From Herbaspirillum seropedicae (GTDB lineage: Bacteria; Pseudomonadota; Gammaproteobacteria; Burkholderiales; Burkholderiaceae_D): a stretch of 64,000 nucleotides of DNA. How positions within the stretch are numbered: the stretch's first letter is position 1; each line of letters opens with the position of its first letter. A model generated the notes under the pieces. The model had not been told where the DNA came from, did no database searches, and saw only the letters and a list, made by a program, of their open reading frames with translations. Location of the stretch: NCBI RefSeq assembly GCF_001040945.1, contig NZ_CP011930.1:4831021-4895020 (forward strand), read 5' to 3'. Positions 17,193 to 26,933 of this stretch are shown here, in pieces. Both the position numbers and the translations under genes were made by a program.

Positions 17193-18657
17193 AGCGTTCC
17201 ACCAGGTTGGGCAGCAATCGCGACGGCTCGTCGCCGCCGATGGCTGCGGTATGGATGGCCGCATAGTTGGCCAGCGACTTGGCGCCGAACTGCGCCTGCG
17301 AGGCCGCCTCCACCCGCATCAGGTAGCCGTCCACGGCGGCCGCGCCGGCCAGCGGCAAGAGCGTCATCAACACATTGCGCCCCCCGGCCTTGTAGGTCCA
17401 GACCACATCGGCGGCACGCTTGAGGCGACGGATCTGGTCGAACATGTCGCGCGAGATTTCGTCGTCGCCAAACACCAGCGCCACCAGGGACGAATCGATG
17501 TCGGTGCTGCGCTTCAAGCGATGCAGACGCACCACGTCCACCGCCAGCTCCGGCGGGCAGGTCGGCAGTTGCTGCAGGATGGAACGGGCGGTGCCGCCGA
17601 CCTCGATGCCGTCGGCGTAGTAGTCGATGAGCACCGACATGAGCTGCAGCGTATCTTCGTTGAGCGCCACGAACGGCAACTGTTCCACCACCAGCAAGCC
17701 GAACAGGCGGCCATCGAAATTGAGCAGCGGTGCGCACACCAGATAGCGGCTCTGGTTGCGCAGGTTCTGGTTCAGGCTCTCGGTCTGGATATGCCCGAGC
17801 TTGCGCTGCGCCAGGCAGTAGCGCACCAGTGCATCGTCGGCGGCCAGTTCGCTGACCTTGCCTACGCTGGCGGCCGGCTCAGGGGTGATGTGACCGGCGG
17901 CGTCACACACATAGACCGCTGCCGAGGCGACCTGGCAGCTTTGCGCCAGGATCTGCAGGAAGGCGTCTGGCGCGGGCATGCGCGACGGGTCCAGCAGGAT
18001 CTGCGTGAGCGTGAGCGCGCGCATGCGGTCCAGCGACTCGCGCAGGGTCAGCGGCTTGGACAGCAGATCCTGCTCCAGCCGCTCATGCGACAGGCGCAGC
18101 AGGAAGTGGTTCTTGGTGAGCATGGTCAGGCGCTCATCCAGGTAGGCATTGATGGCGCGCAAGCGCCGGCTGCGGGCGTTCCAGACTTCGGCAAACTGGC
18201 CGCACAGCAGGGTCAGCACCAGCCCGCCCAGGAAATAGGACTGCGGGAAGGCCTGGGCGGCGGCCGCCACGGCGTCGGCTTCGCTGGCCTGGTGGCCATG
18301 CACCAGCAGATACCAGCCCGCCATCATGGTCGCCACCGCCACCACCCCGAGGGTGCTGCCGTAGCGCATGGCCAGGATGGCCGGCACCAGCCACAGCCAG
18401 GGAAACTGGGCACGAATGCCCATGGGGTCCTCGGGCGCCACCCAATGGGCGAACAGCAGCGCGGCCAGCACCAGCGCTACGGTCTCGATGATGCGCAAGA
18501 CAGCCTTGCGCGGAGAGCCGCTATCGGTATCGAAGCGCGTGAAAAAGCGCGACCAGAATTTCTGCCGCTTCTGGCCGGCCGTCAGGGCGGTGCTCATGCC
18601 AGCGGCCCAGGGGCGCTGGGGCCCGGCGCCGCGGCCCTGCCTTGGAGTATCGCTCAC
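17182..18657 (-). CDS. pelD: PelD, c-di-GMP receptor controlling Pel synthesis
   Basis: A 491-residue inner-membrane protein. Four hydrophobic segments lie at about residues 55-165. A GAF-like domain follows (ILAQSCQVASAAVYVCD, RYLVCAPLLNFDGRLFGLLVVEQ), then a degenerate GGDEF domain with no GGDEF motif. An RxxD motif (RSTD, near residue 383) with basic residues about 30 positions further on (RRLKR) resembles the inhibitory-site motif by which PelD binds c-di-GMP. Pel export should therefore respond to c-di-GMP post-translationally. No diguanylate cyclase gene is in the window. Assignment of the binding residues is by pattern, not alignment. Confidence 0.9.
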   Translation of the reverse strand: MSDTPRQGRGAGPQRPWAAGMSTALTAGQKRQKFWSRFFTRFDTDSGSPRKAVLRIIETVALVLAALLFAHWVAPEDPMGIRAQFPWLWLVPAILAMRYGSTLGVVAVATMMAGWYLLVHGHQASEADAVAAAAQAFPQSYFLGGLVLTLLCGQFAEVWNARSRRLRAINAYLDERLTMLTKNHFLLRLSHERLEQDLLSKPLTLRESLDRMRALTLTQILLDPSRMPAPDAFLQILAQSCQVASAAVYVCDAAGHITPEPAASVGKVSELAADDALVRYCLAQRKLGHIQTESLNQNLRNQSRYLVCAPLLNFDGRLFGLLVVEQLPFVALNEDTLQLMSVLIDYYADGIEVGGTARSILQQLPTCPPELAVDVVRLHRLKRSTDIDSSLVALVFGDDEISRDMFDQIRRLKRAADVVWTYKAGGRNVLMTLLPLAGAAAVDGYLMRVEAASQAQFGAKSLANYAAIHTAAIGGDEPSRLLPNLVERCAA

Positions 18658-18681
18658 GTCATCATCCTCATCGCTGGCCCA

Positions 18682-19287
18682 TCAGGCCCCGCCGTTGAAG
18701 GTCGCGGGCGCACCGGTCGCCGGGACGGCAGGCGTGGTATCGGAGATCGTAGCACTCAGCGGCGCCAGCAGCGTGCGCGCCAGCTTCTGCGCAACCGCCG
18801 AGAGCGCCTCGCGGCTCCAGCCGCTCTTGGCGCCAGCGGCGGCCCACACCACCTTGCCGGTGGCCACTTCGATCAATTGCAAGGTCATGCCCACGGCCGG
18901 CTCGCCATCGATGCCGACCTTGTAGCGCCATTCATCGACGCTGCCGCTCAGGGCATAGGCGATGTTTTCGCTGCGCGCCCATTGCAGGGCGGCGTCGAGC
19001 TGCTTGCGGTCCATCGGCTCGAACAGGGTTTCATTGTTCAGCGAGGCCGGATAGTGCTGCAGCTCGGTCATGCCGTTGGTGCGCAGGATGGTTTCGGCAA
19101 TCGCCTCGGCGCGCAGGCCGGCCTGCGGCGTCTCGGTATGATTGGCGAAGGGCAGCAGGCCCCAGCGCGCATTGGCCGGCAGCGTGGGAGCGTTGCCGAT
19201 GTCGGTGGTGGAGCAGGCGGCCAGGCCCAGGGCCAGGAGGGCAGCCGCGCCCAGGCGCAGCAGGCAGGAGAAGGTCAGTTTTTTCAT
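18682..19287 (-). CDS. pelC: PelC, outer-membrane lipoprotein of the Pel exporter
   Basis: A 201-residue lipoprotein with a signal peptide and the lipobox LAAC near residue 25, followed by a periplasmic domain (WGLLPFANHTETPQAG, YALSGSVDEWRYKVGIDGEP). In known systems PelC forms a dodecameric ring that funnels the polymer to PelB. The start is set at MKKLTFS (19287), seven codons inside the longest frame, because GGTGA precedes it and the signal peptide then has normal form. It lies between pelB and pelD, the canonical order. Confidence 0.88.
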   Translation of the reverse strand: MKKLTFSCLLRLGAAALLALGLAACSTTDIGNAPTLPANARWGLLPFANHTETPQAGLRAEAIAETILRTNGMTELQHYPASLNNETLFEPMDRKQLDAALQWARSENIAYALSGSVDEWRYKVGIDGEPAVGMTLQLIEVATGKVVWAAAGAKSGWSREALSAVAQKLARTLLAPLSATISDTTPAVPATGAPATFNGGA

Positions 19288-19355
19288 CTTGGTCACCGTG
19301 TCATGCAATGGTTAGCGATAAGGTAAAGAGGTCTTGCTGCGATTCATGTTGAAGG

Positions 19356-22300
19356 CTAGTAGAACCATCGGTACAGCACATTCAATTCAAACCCGCGCTG
19401 CGGATTGTTGGGCGTGGCGGCGGTGCTCTGCGCGCCGATGGACAACACATCCTGCCCGACCACGCTGCCGGCGATGCCGGCGCGCAGGTTGCGGCCCCAG
19501 CCGATGTCGGAGGTGCGCGTCATGCCAAACTCGGCATAGGGCCGCCAGGCCCGCGTATAGGCGTTTTCCACCACCGTGCCCGCGCCCAGCGCTGCACCCC
19601 AGGAACGCGAATCCAGCGGCATGTAGCGGAAACTGGCCGGGTCCGTTCCCACCGGCACCAGCCGCGCGATCAGGCTGTCGCTGTTGCCGTAGTCGGTGAA
19701 CTTGGCATCGTTGACGAAAGCGCGCAGGGTCAGGTTGGGATACTCCACCCGGAAGTGCGTGCCGACCTCGGCATTGAGGGTGCGGCCCCGGCCCAGCGAG
19801 GTGCCGGACTGGCTGGCGTAGTGTTGCAGACCACCGCCCAGGCGCAGGTATTCGGTGCGGCTCAGTTGCACATTCAGGTTGAGCTCACCGCCATCGCGCT
19901 TGGCGCCCACGCGCATGAAGGCCGAGTCGGTCGCGCTCAGGTTGATGCCGCCATTGCCCGACAAGGTCAGCTTGGGCGTGAGCTGGCGCGAGAATTCCAG
20001 GCGCAGGCCATTGAAGCTGGTCATCGCCTGGCGATGCTGCAAGGCGGCGCTGACGAAGCCCTCCTCGATGCGACGACGCAGGGTAAAGGAATACAGCCGG
20101 TCCACCGCCGGCACATCGCCCAGCAAGGTGCTGTCGTCGACACTCTGGCGTCGTTCGATGTAACCGAAGTCGAGGCGCGTGCCAGGCGTGAGGTTCACGC
20201 CACTGCTGAGCGTAAAGAGCTTGGTGGCCAGCGGGAACTCGCGGGTGGCGGTGTAGCCGGCGCTGAACTTGGCCGGGTCATCGGTGACCAGGCCGGTGAG
20301 GCGGGCATGCAACTCGTCGTCGCCCGGCAGGCGTTGCAGCTGGTCGAAGGCCAGCGTCTGCGCCAACGGCACCCGGCCGGCCACGCGAGCGGCTTCGATG
20401 CGGTCATACATGGGCAGCCAGTCGGCCAGGTTGTCGAGCAGGCGGTTCAGGCCCTGGCGGTCATCATTGCCCAGCGCCATGGCCAGCTCGCCCCACAAGG
20501 GCTTGTCCAGCTGGGTGGCAAAGCGCGTGGCCAGCCAGGTGCGCGCCAGGTCGGAGTCGCCTTGGTTCATCGCATAGGCCAAGGCCAGCTCGCGCGCACT
20601 GGCCGAGAGCCGGGCGTCGTCGCGCGGGCGCTGGCCGGTGTCGCCAGTGGGGGCGAACAGCGCCGCCGGTCCGTCCATGAGGCGCGCCGACACGTCCTGG
20701 TCCTGGGCGTGCTGGCGGGCGTCGCTGCGGGCAGCGGCCTGCATGTCCTTGAGCAGGGCCGGACCATCGGCCGGCGGCGGCGCCGCATCAGAGCGCACCA
20801 GGCGCGTCACGTCGCTGTCGAGCAGGGCGCGCATGACCTTGTTGCTGGCGTCGGCCGGCATGAACAGCGGCGCCAGCGCGGCCAGGCGATCGCGCCATTC
20901 GCGCAGCTGGGCCGGCGGGATATTGCGCAGCCGCGCCGGATCGCGCAACTCGATCCAGGCGCGGCGACGGATGCGCCACGCCAGGTCAGGCTGGCCGCTG
21001 GCGTCCAGCGCCTCGGCATAGCTGAGCAGCCACAGGTAATCGTTCTGGGGAAAGCCCGACTTGCGGAACCAGTGCAACGCCACGTTCTGCCGGTTCAGCG
21101 AGATGTTGGCCGCGGCAAACGGCCCCCATAGTTGCGGCGCATTCTCGGCGTCGGCAGCCCACAGGGTCAGCGCGCGGTTGAGCAGTTCGGTATCACGGGT
21201 GGCGATAAGGATCCAGATCATCTCGGCGCGTACCTCGGCCGAGCGCGGACTGAGCGACAAGGCCAGGCGCATGTCGGCGCGCGCGCCGGCATAGTCGTGC
21301 TTCATCTGGCGGAAGGCCGAGCGCACGCTCAGGTAAGGGACGTACTTTTCCAGCGCCGCATTCTGCTGCGGGGTGATGCTGTCGAGGAAGCGCTGGCCGC
21401 CGTCCAGGTCATTGAGACGCATGCGGTAGGTCAGCGCCTGCACCGCGAAGTTGGCCACGCTGGTACGGCGGAAACCGAACTCGGCCAGCTCGGCGGCGGC
21501 GCGCGGTTCGTGCTCCTGGATCACCACCATCAGGTTGCTCATGTCGCCTTCGGCGGCCTGGTTGGTGGCCAGGAGCTGGTCATAGCCCCGGCGCGCCTCT
21601 TCATCCAGGCCCAGGTAGCGCGCCAGTTCTGCATAGGTGCGCCAGAAGTCGGCGTTGCCGGGCGGCGCCACCGGCGCGGCCTGGCGCAGCAGTTCCAGCG
21701 CCTGCTCGCCGCGCCCGCGCAGGTAGAGCAGGTTGGCGGCCATCAGGGCATTGGCGGCCGAGGGGCCGAATTCCTGGCGTTGGCGCACCAGCACAGCGTT
21801 GGCGTCATCATCGCGGCCCATGCGCAGGTACAGCTTGGCCAGTGCATCCATCTCGCCATTGCGTTCGGTGGCGGCGTTGGCATTAGCGTTGGCGGCGGCT
21901 GTCCGGTTCTGGCGCAGGCGCGCTTCCAGCAGTGCGGCGGCGCGCTCGGGCTGGCCGACGTTTTCGTACTGCGCCACCAGCAGGTTGACCCACTTGGGGT
22001 CGCCCGGCTCCACCTGCATCTTGTGCTGCAAGGCTTCGGTGAGGATGTCTTGTTCGAAGGTGCCAGCGGCGATGCGCATGACATTGTCCCAGGCCGCCTC
22101 GTCATTGGTCAGGCGCGCATAGGCCAGCCAGTGCGGGGTAGCCTGTTCCGGCACGCCGCTCCATTCCGACACCTCGGCCAGGCGCTTGCGCCAAGCCGCG
22201 TCATCGGGACGCTGGCGCACCGCCGATTGTGCCAACAGACGCGCATCGGTGAGGTTGCGATTGCCCAGGAAGACGTTGTAGGCCAGGGTGTAGATCTCGT

Positions 22301-23486
22301 CATCGAAGGGCAGGCGCGCCAGTTCGCGGCTGGCGTTGACCTCTGCCGCTGGCGGCTGCGAGGGATCGGCGGCGGCCACGCGGATGACGCGCGCCTGGCG
22401 CATCGCCATCTGCATGCGCTGCTGCAATTGATGCGGCTGCTGCGGCTGCTGCAGCAAGGCCCGGGTCAGGCGCAGCGAACGGGTGAATTCACTCATCTGC
22501 TGGAAATGCACAGTGGCCAGCGCGGCGCTCCCCTGCCCTGCCCGCGCCAGCGTGGCGGCGGCGCGTCCCATGGACAACTGCAGCAACTGGCGCACATAGC
22601 GCTCGGCCGCCTCGGGCCGGTTGGCCGCCTGCGCCAGCCGGGTCAGGAACAGCAACGTGGCCTTGTCGTTGGCCAATGGGCCCAGGTTGGCGTCGGCCAC
22701 CTCCAGCGCTTCCTGGTACAGGCCACCGGCCTGCAGGTTGCGCAAGGCGGTGATGAAATTGTCGCGGCGCGCTTCCAGCGAGCCGGCATGCTGCATCGCC
22801 AGCAGGTAGAAGGAGGCGCTGCTGCGGTAATCGCCCATGCCCAGGCTCTGCTGGCCCAGGCGCACCGCTTCGCCATAGGGCAAGTCGCGGGTGGAGCGCT
22901 CGGCCAGCAGGCGCTCAAACGCCACCCGCGCCGCTTCCACGTCACCCAGCGCCAGGGCGTCCTGGGACAGGCCCAGCCACTGCTGTGCGCTCAGGGGATA
23001 GGTCATGAGCTGCTGCAACTGGATGCGCAGCTCGGCCAGCAGGCGGGTGCGCTCGGGCGACGTCGCCGGCAAGGCAAAGGCTTCCTGCTGGCGGATGCGG
23101 TATTCCAGCCAGGCCGCCGCCAGCCGTGCAGCCGGGTCGGTCCCCATCTGCAGGAAGGCCAGTTGCTGGCGCGCCTCGGCGAACTGGCCCAGGTCGATCA
23201 TCTGCTTGACCAGTTCGGCGCGCAGCGCGGTATTGCCCGGCTTGGCCTTGAGGAAGACCTTCAGGTACTCGATGGTCAACTGGTCACCACGGCCGCTGGC
23301 ATTGGCCACTTCCAGGCGCTGCTGCAGCGAGACCTTGGGATAGACCAGGGCGAACACGGTCCCGACCGCCAGCGCAAAACCGGCGATCGTCCACGGCGAA
23401 AACAGCCTCAGTCGTTCATAAGGTGCATTGAACGAGTACCAGGTGCCGTGTTGTCGCGAGTTTGGCGGTTGAGGAGCCGATGTCAT
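19356..23486 (-). CDS. pelB: PelB, outer-membrane beta-barrel porin with TPR scaffold
   Basis: A 1376-residue protein. A membrane anchor lies at about residues 28-50 (FSPWTIAGFALAVGTVFALV). A very long helical tetratricopeptide region follows (repeated units such as ARQQLAFLQ, RAAALLEARLRQ, GRGEQALELLRQAAP). From about residue 1090 there is a beta-barrel ending in the aromatic C-terminus NVLYRWFY. PelB exports Pel, and its TPR region contacts the modifying enzyme PelA. The start MTSAPQPP overlaps the pelA end by 71 bases and has only a weak ribosome site, so coupling to pelA is likely. Length is near that of other PelB proteins. Confidence 0.9.
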   Translation of the reverse strand: MTSAPQPPNSRQHGTWYSFNAPYERLRLFSPWTIAGFALAVGTVFALVYPKVSLQQRLEVANASGRGDQLTIEYLKVFLKAKPGNTALRAELVKQMIDLGQFAEARQQLAFLQMGTDPAARLAAAWLEYRIRQQEAFALPATSPERTRLLAELRIQLQQLMTYPLSAQQWLGLSQDALALGDVEAARVAFERLLAERSTRDLPYGEAVRLGQQSLGMGDYRSSASFYLLAMQHAGSLEARRDNFITALRNLQAGGLYQEALEVADANLGPLANDKATLLFLTRLAQAANRPEAAERYVRQLLQLSMGRAAATLARAGQGSAALATVHFQQMSEFTRSLRLTRALLQQPQQPHQLQQRMQMAMRQARVIRVAAADPSQPPAAEVNASRELARLPFDDEIYTLAYNVFLGNRNLTDARLLAQSAVRQRPDDAAWRKRLAEVSEWSGVPEQATPHWLAYARLTNDEAAWDNVMRIAAGTFEQDILTEALQHKMQVEPGDPKWVNLLVAQYENVGQPERAAALLEARLRQNRTAAANANANAATERNGEMDALAKLYLRMGRDDDANAVLVRQRQEFGPSAANALMAANLLYLRGRGEQALELLRQAAPVAPPGNADFWRTYAELARYLGLDEEARRGYDQLLATNQAAEGDMSNLMVVIQEHEPRAAAELAEFGFRRTSVANFAVQALTYRMRLNDLDGGQRFLDSITPQQNAALEKYVPYLSVRSAFRQMKHDYAGARADMRLALSLSPRSAEVRAEMIWILIATRDTELLNRALTLWAADAENAPQLWGPFAAANISLNRQNVALHWFRKSGFPQNDYLWLLSYAEALDASGQPDLAWRIRRRAWIELRDPARLRNIPPAQLREWRDRLAALAPLFMPADASNKVMRALLDSDVTRLVRSDAAPPPADGPALLKDMQAAARSDARQHAQDQDVSARLMDGPAALFAPTGDTGQRPRDDARLSASARELALAYAMNQGDSDLARTWLATRFATQLDKPLWGELAMALGNDDRQGLNRLLDNLADWLPMYDRIEAARVAGRVPLAQTLAFDQLQRLPGDDELHARLTGLVTDDPAKFSAGYTATREFPLATKLFTLSSGVNLTPGTRLDFGYIERRQSVDDSTLLGDVPAVDRLYSFTLRRRIEEGFVSAALQHRQAMTSFNGLRLEFSRQLTPKLTLSGNGGINLSATDSAFMRVGAKRDGGELNLNVQLSRTEYLRLGGGLQHYASQSGTSLGRGRTLNAEVGTHFRVEYPNLTLRAFVNDAKFTDYGNSDSLIARLVPVGTDPASFRYMPLDSRSWGAALGAGTVVENAYTRAWRPYAEFGMTRTSDIGWGRNLRAGIAGSVVGQDVLSIGAQSTAATPNNPQRGFELNVLYRWFY

Positions 23487-26385
23487 ATTGGTGAACTGCA
23501 GACTTTGCGGTGAAATTCTTGAACCAGGATTGGCCAGTGATGCTGACCGACTTGCCCGCAGGCAGGGCCGCGCCATCGGCCGAGGCGCTGCAGCTGCGTG
23601 CACCGGCCACGCTGAAGGTGGAAGGCCCGTTGGCCAGCAGGCTGAAGCGCAGCTCGACCTGGTTGCCATTGACGCTGCGCTGGAAGTCGCCGACCTGGCC
23701 GCCGGCTTCCAGCAGCATCGGCAAGGCCTGCGCGGCAGGCTGTGCCGGCGGCTTGAGGCGCACTTCGGCGGCCGAGGTGATCAGGTAGCGTCCGCTCGGC
23801 CCCGGGGCGATGCCGGCGATGCCGGGCGCACTGAGGTCATAGTCGGGCGTGCCAGGCGGCAGGCGCAAGGTGCGCAGGTGTGCGCCGGTGCGATAGACCA
23901 GGGCGCCGTCAGCGGTGCGGGCGATGCTGGTGTTTTCGAAATCGATCACCTTGCGGATGTATTGCGAGACATACAGCCGCGTGAACGGCTGCGCCTGCGC
24001 CCAGCGGTGGATCTTGTGCAGCGCCGCCACCGAGGCGGGCTTGGTGCCGGCGTAGAAGTGGTAGTAGATATCGACCGCCTTGAAGCGGACCGGCTCACCG
24101 GTCAGCTCATAGCTTTCGATGGCGCGCTCGAAGCCGTAGAAGGGGCCGGTCCAGTTGCCGGTATAGACATTCTCGTCCTGGTTGGGCGCGAACACCTGGT
24201 ACCAGCCCTGCTTGCGCACGCCCTGGGCGGCAATGTCGGTCCAGGTGTTGCGGCTCTTGGTGATCATGGTGTCGCCGCCGTTCATGTTCAGGTAACCGTC
24301 CAGGTAGGTCTGAGCGATGGCCTCGGGCGGCGGCACACAGTTGCCGGTCCACAGGAAGACTTCGGCCTTCTTGCCGGGCGGCAGCAGGGTGTTGTTGATG
24401 TAATCCATCGACCCCTTGATCTCGCGCTGCAGATTGAACTTGTAGTTCGGAATCTCCAGCGTACGCGAGGCATCGCCATCCATCTGGGTGATGTCGGCGG
24501 TGCGGGTGTCATGCATGGCGTCGGCCCAGTTGAACGGATGCGAGAAGGAATGGCTGGCCGGTTCGATATAGGGCAGCGTGAACATCTTGCGCGCCAGCGC
24601 CGTGGTCTGGGCCGAGAGCTGCGGATAGACACCCTGCGGGCTCAGCTCGCCCTCCACCACCGAGACCGTGACGGGGAAGCGGTAACGGTCCCAGATCTCG
24701 CGTTGCAGGACTTCCACCGCGAAGGGCGAGCCCGGATATTCGGCCTTGGAGGGAAAGCCATCGCCATCGAGGTGGCTGGTCTGGATGCGGCGGCCGCCTT
24801 CAGTGGTGACATCGGGGACGGCCATATCGGGCAGGCGCAGCGCGCGCTTGAGGAAGAGCATAGGCTGCAGCACCCAGCGCGGCGGGTCGATCACCGGCGC
24901 CGTGGTGATGGCGAAGGGCGCCAGGGCGAAGCCGCCCCAGGGGGTGATGGCGGCGGCGTCATAGGTGTTGTCGCGGCCATCCTTCATGCGCAGCAGGACC
25001 GGCGCGGCGGGATCGCTCAGGCGCACGTTCTCCAGCTGGGTGCGGTCCACGCGCGGACGCGTCTCGAAACCCATCAATTCGGGATCGTAGTGAGTCACAT
25101 CCAGTTGCTCCGGCACTGGCGCGGAAAAACTGGTCAGGCCCAGCATGCCCGCGCTGAGCTTGGTCATCTGGAAGCCGAAGGCGCTGAAGATGGCCACCGG
25201 CACGCCCTCCTTGATGCGCTGGCCTATCCATGGTCCCAGCCGCTGATGGTTGGTGCCGCTGCGGAACCAGGTCACCACCCCCGCGTAACGCCCGGCCAGC
25301 GGCTCGGTGGGCAGGCCTTCGCGACCGACATCGCGGAACTCGTAGCGCAGGCCCAGGTGATTGAGCTGGATGCCCAGGAAGCGCTGCGCCTCAGTGGTAT
25401 GCAAGTCGTCGCCCTCGGCCACGTCCAGCAGCACCAGGACATTGCGCGGCACCAGCTCGACGCTGGACACGCCCATGGACACCAGGCCGCCATCGGCCAC
25501 CCAGGGAATGAAACCGTCGGCGCTGATCTTCTGCGCCGTCTCGCGAGCCAGCGCACGCGCGCCGCTCTGCTGGGGATCGACGTAATCGATGGCGATGACA
25601 GGGAGGTGATAGCGCTCACGCGCCGTCTGCATCTGGCCCATCAGCCAGGCGCGGTCATTGTCCTTGACCGGGCCATAGCTGCGACGGCCAGCGTCATAGC
25701 CGCGATACAGCGATTCGGCCGCCACCGCATAGGTCAGCGGCGCGATCTCGGGCAGGAGTTCGAAGCCGCGATTGAGGATCAGCTTGGCCTCGGGATAACG
25801 GCGCTTGAACTCGCGCAGGGTCGCGATCATGGCCTGGGTCTGCACGGCGCGTTCGGCGTCGGTCTTGGCAAAGAGCTGGTAGGAATCCAGGGTATCGAGG
25901 AAGAAGCCGCGCCAGCCCTGCGCCCACAGCGGGGCAATGATCTTGTCGAGGAAGAAGTCACGCCAGCCCGGGGCGTTCTGGTCGATCACCCGGCTACCCC
26001 AGGCGGCATTGTCGCCGCGCAGCAGGCCCGGCGGCAGTTGCTTGTAATAAGGACGGGAGGGCTGGACTTCGCCCAGCGACACATAGGCGAACAGCTGGTG
26101 CATGCCATCGGCCGCCGCACGGGTGCGTGCAGCGGGATTGCGGACGAACTCCGGTTCCACCACGGCCACGTCGAACGCCTGCAAGTCGGCCAGCGGCGGA
26201 TTGACGCCGTAATAGAAGGCCGCCGAAGTGGGTGCCGGCGCTGTCGCCGCCGTGCCCTGGGCGGGGGCCGAGCCGGTCAGCAGCGCAGCGGCCGCCGCCG
26301 CCAGGGTCCAGACGAAAGTGCGCACCATGCGCCAGGCCGAGCTTGGCCGGATGACTGTTTTCTTGTTGCCCATCGCCGCCGCCAT
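23416..26385 (-). CDS. pelA: PelA, periplasmic Pel deacetylase and hydrolase
   Basis: A 989-residue secreted enzyme. The start at 26385 has AAGGAG seven bases upstream. A signal peptide (VWTLAAAAAALLTGSAPAQG) follows. The first domain is a glycoside-hydrolase TIM barrel (FYYGVNPPLADLQAFDV; acidic GFFLDTLDSYQLF near residue 160). In the middle is a carbohydrate esterase 4-like deacetylase with a metal-site HLDGDGF near residue 537 and HSFSHPF near residue 612. A beta-rich C-terminal region ends the protein. PelA partially deacetylates Pel, giving it positive charge, and can also cleave it. It is the first gene of the operon. Confidence 0.92.
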   Translation of the reverse strand: MAAAMGNKKTVIRPSSAWRMVRTFVWTLAAAAAALLTGSAPAQGTAATAPAPTSAAFYYGVNPPLADLQAFDVAVVEPEFVRNPAARTRAAADGMHQLFAYVSLGEVQPSRPYYKQLPPGLLRGDNAAWGSRVIDQNAPGWRDFFLDKIIAPLWAQGWRGFFLDTLDSYQLFAKTDAERAVQTQAMIATLREFKRRYPEAKLILNRGFELLPEIAPLTYAVAAESLYRGYDAGRRSYGPVKDNDRAWLMGQMQTARERYHLPVIAIDYVDPQQSGARALARETAQKISADGFIPWVADGGLVSMGVSSVELVPRNVLVLLDVAEGDDLHTTEAQRFLGIQLNHLGLRYEFRDVGREGLPTEPLAGRYAGVVTWFRSGTNHQRLGPWIGQRIKEGVPVAIFSAFGFQMTKLSAGMLGLTSFSAPVPEQLDVTHYDPELMGFETRPRVDRTQLENVRLSDPAAPVLLRMKDGRDNTYDAAAITPWGGFALAPFAITTAPVIDPPRWVLQPMLFLKRALRLPDMAVPDVTTEGGRRIQTSHLDGDGFPSKAEYPGSPFAVEVLQREIWDRYRFPVTVSVVEGELSPQGVYPQLSAQTTALARKMFTLPYIEPASHSFSHPFNWADAMHDTRTADITQMDGDASRTLEIPNYKFNLQREIKGSMDYINNTLLPPGKKAEVFLWTGNCVPPPEAIAQTYLDGYLNMNGGDTMITKSRNTWTDIAAQGVRKQGWYQVFAPNQDENVYTGNWTGPFYGFERAIESYELTGEPVRFKAVDIYYHFYAGTKPASVAALHKIHRWAQAQPFTRLYVSQYIRKVIDFENTSIARTADGALVYRTGAHLRTLRLPPGTPDYDLSAPGIAGIAPGPSGRYLITSAAEVRLKPPAQPAAQALPMLLEAGGQVGDFQRSVNGNQVELRFSLLANGPSTFSVAGARSCSASADGAALPAGKSVSITGQSWFKNFTAKSAVHQYDIGSSTAKLATTRHLVLVQCTL

Positions 26386-26933
26386 GCGCGCTCCTTGATG
26401 ACTGATCGCCAAGCCGCATGAAACCACGGGGCCTGCAGGACCGGTATCCGGCGTTCCCCTGGCAAAAGAAAGAGGAAAAAACAGGCCAGATACCGCTTAA
26501 AGAGAAGTGTTAGCAATTTGTATCAAATTCTAACGAGATTCACTGGGTAAAGTTTTCCTTTGCCCAATTTTTTGCACATTCTGACAACTTTGAGTGAGTT
26601 AGAGTCATCTAGAGTGAGTTCGCGTGAGTTTATATAGTTGACAAAACAATAACAACCAATTCACCGCAATGAACGAGCCCAGTGTCGGCATCTGACCACA
26701 ATTTTTCATACTTCGCACAAAACAGGTGCATGAACGTCCGCCCCGGTCTGCACCAAAAGGCCACAGGCAGCGCCCCAGCCCGGGGCCACCCGCCCGTTTG
26801 CAGCGCCGCATGCGAGCTCCGCCTGGCCCGCGCAAGCCTTGCCAGACAAGGCCTGGGCCGCCAATAATCGTTGCCAGATGTTGTATGCCAATCTTGTATA
26901 TCAGCGTGGCACACAACTTGCTGATGAGAGGCC
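26386..26933. other. Divergent intergenic region between pelA and a GntR gene
   Basis: No gene is seen in these 548 bases. The pelA side is AT-rich (26500-26660) and holds the phased repeats at 26591-26640. The part nearer the GntR gene is GC-rich. TTGTAT occurs twice, 13 bases apart (26881 and 26894), just before the GntR start and may be part of an autoregulatory operator. The region must carry the pel promoter, but no confident -35/-10 pair was found. Confidence 0.6.
26591..26640. repeat. Phased 10-bp repeats upstream of pelA
   Basis: Read in tens, the units are TGAGTGAGTT, AGAGTCATCT, AGAGTGAGTT, CGCGTGAGTT and TATATAGTTG. GTGAGTT recurs with spacing 20 and then 10, one helical turn, so the copies face the same side of the DNA. 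The block lies about 205-255 bases upstream of the pelA start, the usual position for an activator-binding array. Confidence 0.65.

Noticed and set aside
21132..23513. Open plus-strand frame of about 793 codons opposite pelB
   Set aside because: Same artefact; no signal, domain or ribosome site, while pelB has TPR and barrel structure.
23488..26421. Open plus-strand frame of about 977 codons opposite pelA
   Set aside because: pelA on the minus strand has a signal peptide and clear catalytic motifs; the antisense frame is rich in His, Gln, Arg and Gly with no domain pattern, as expected from high-GC codon bias.
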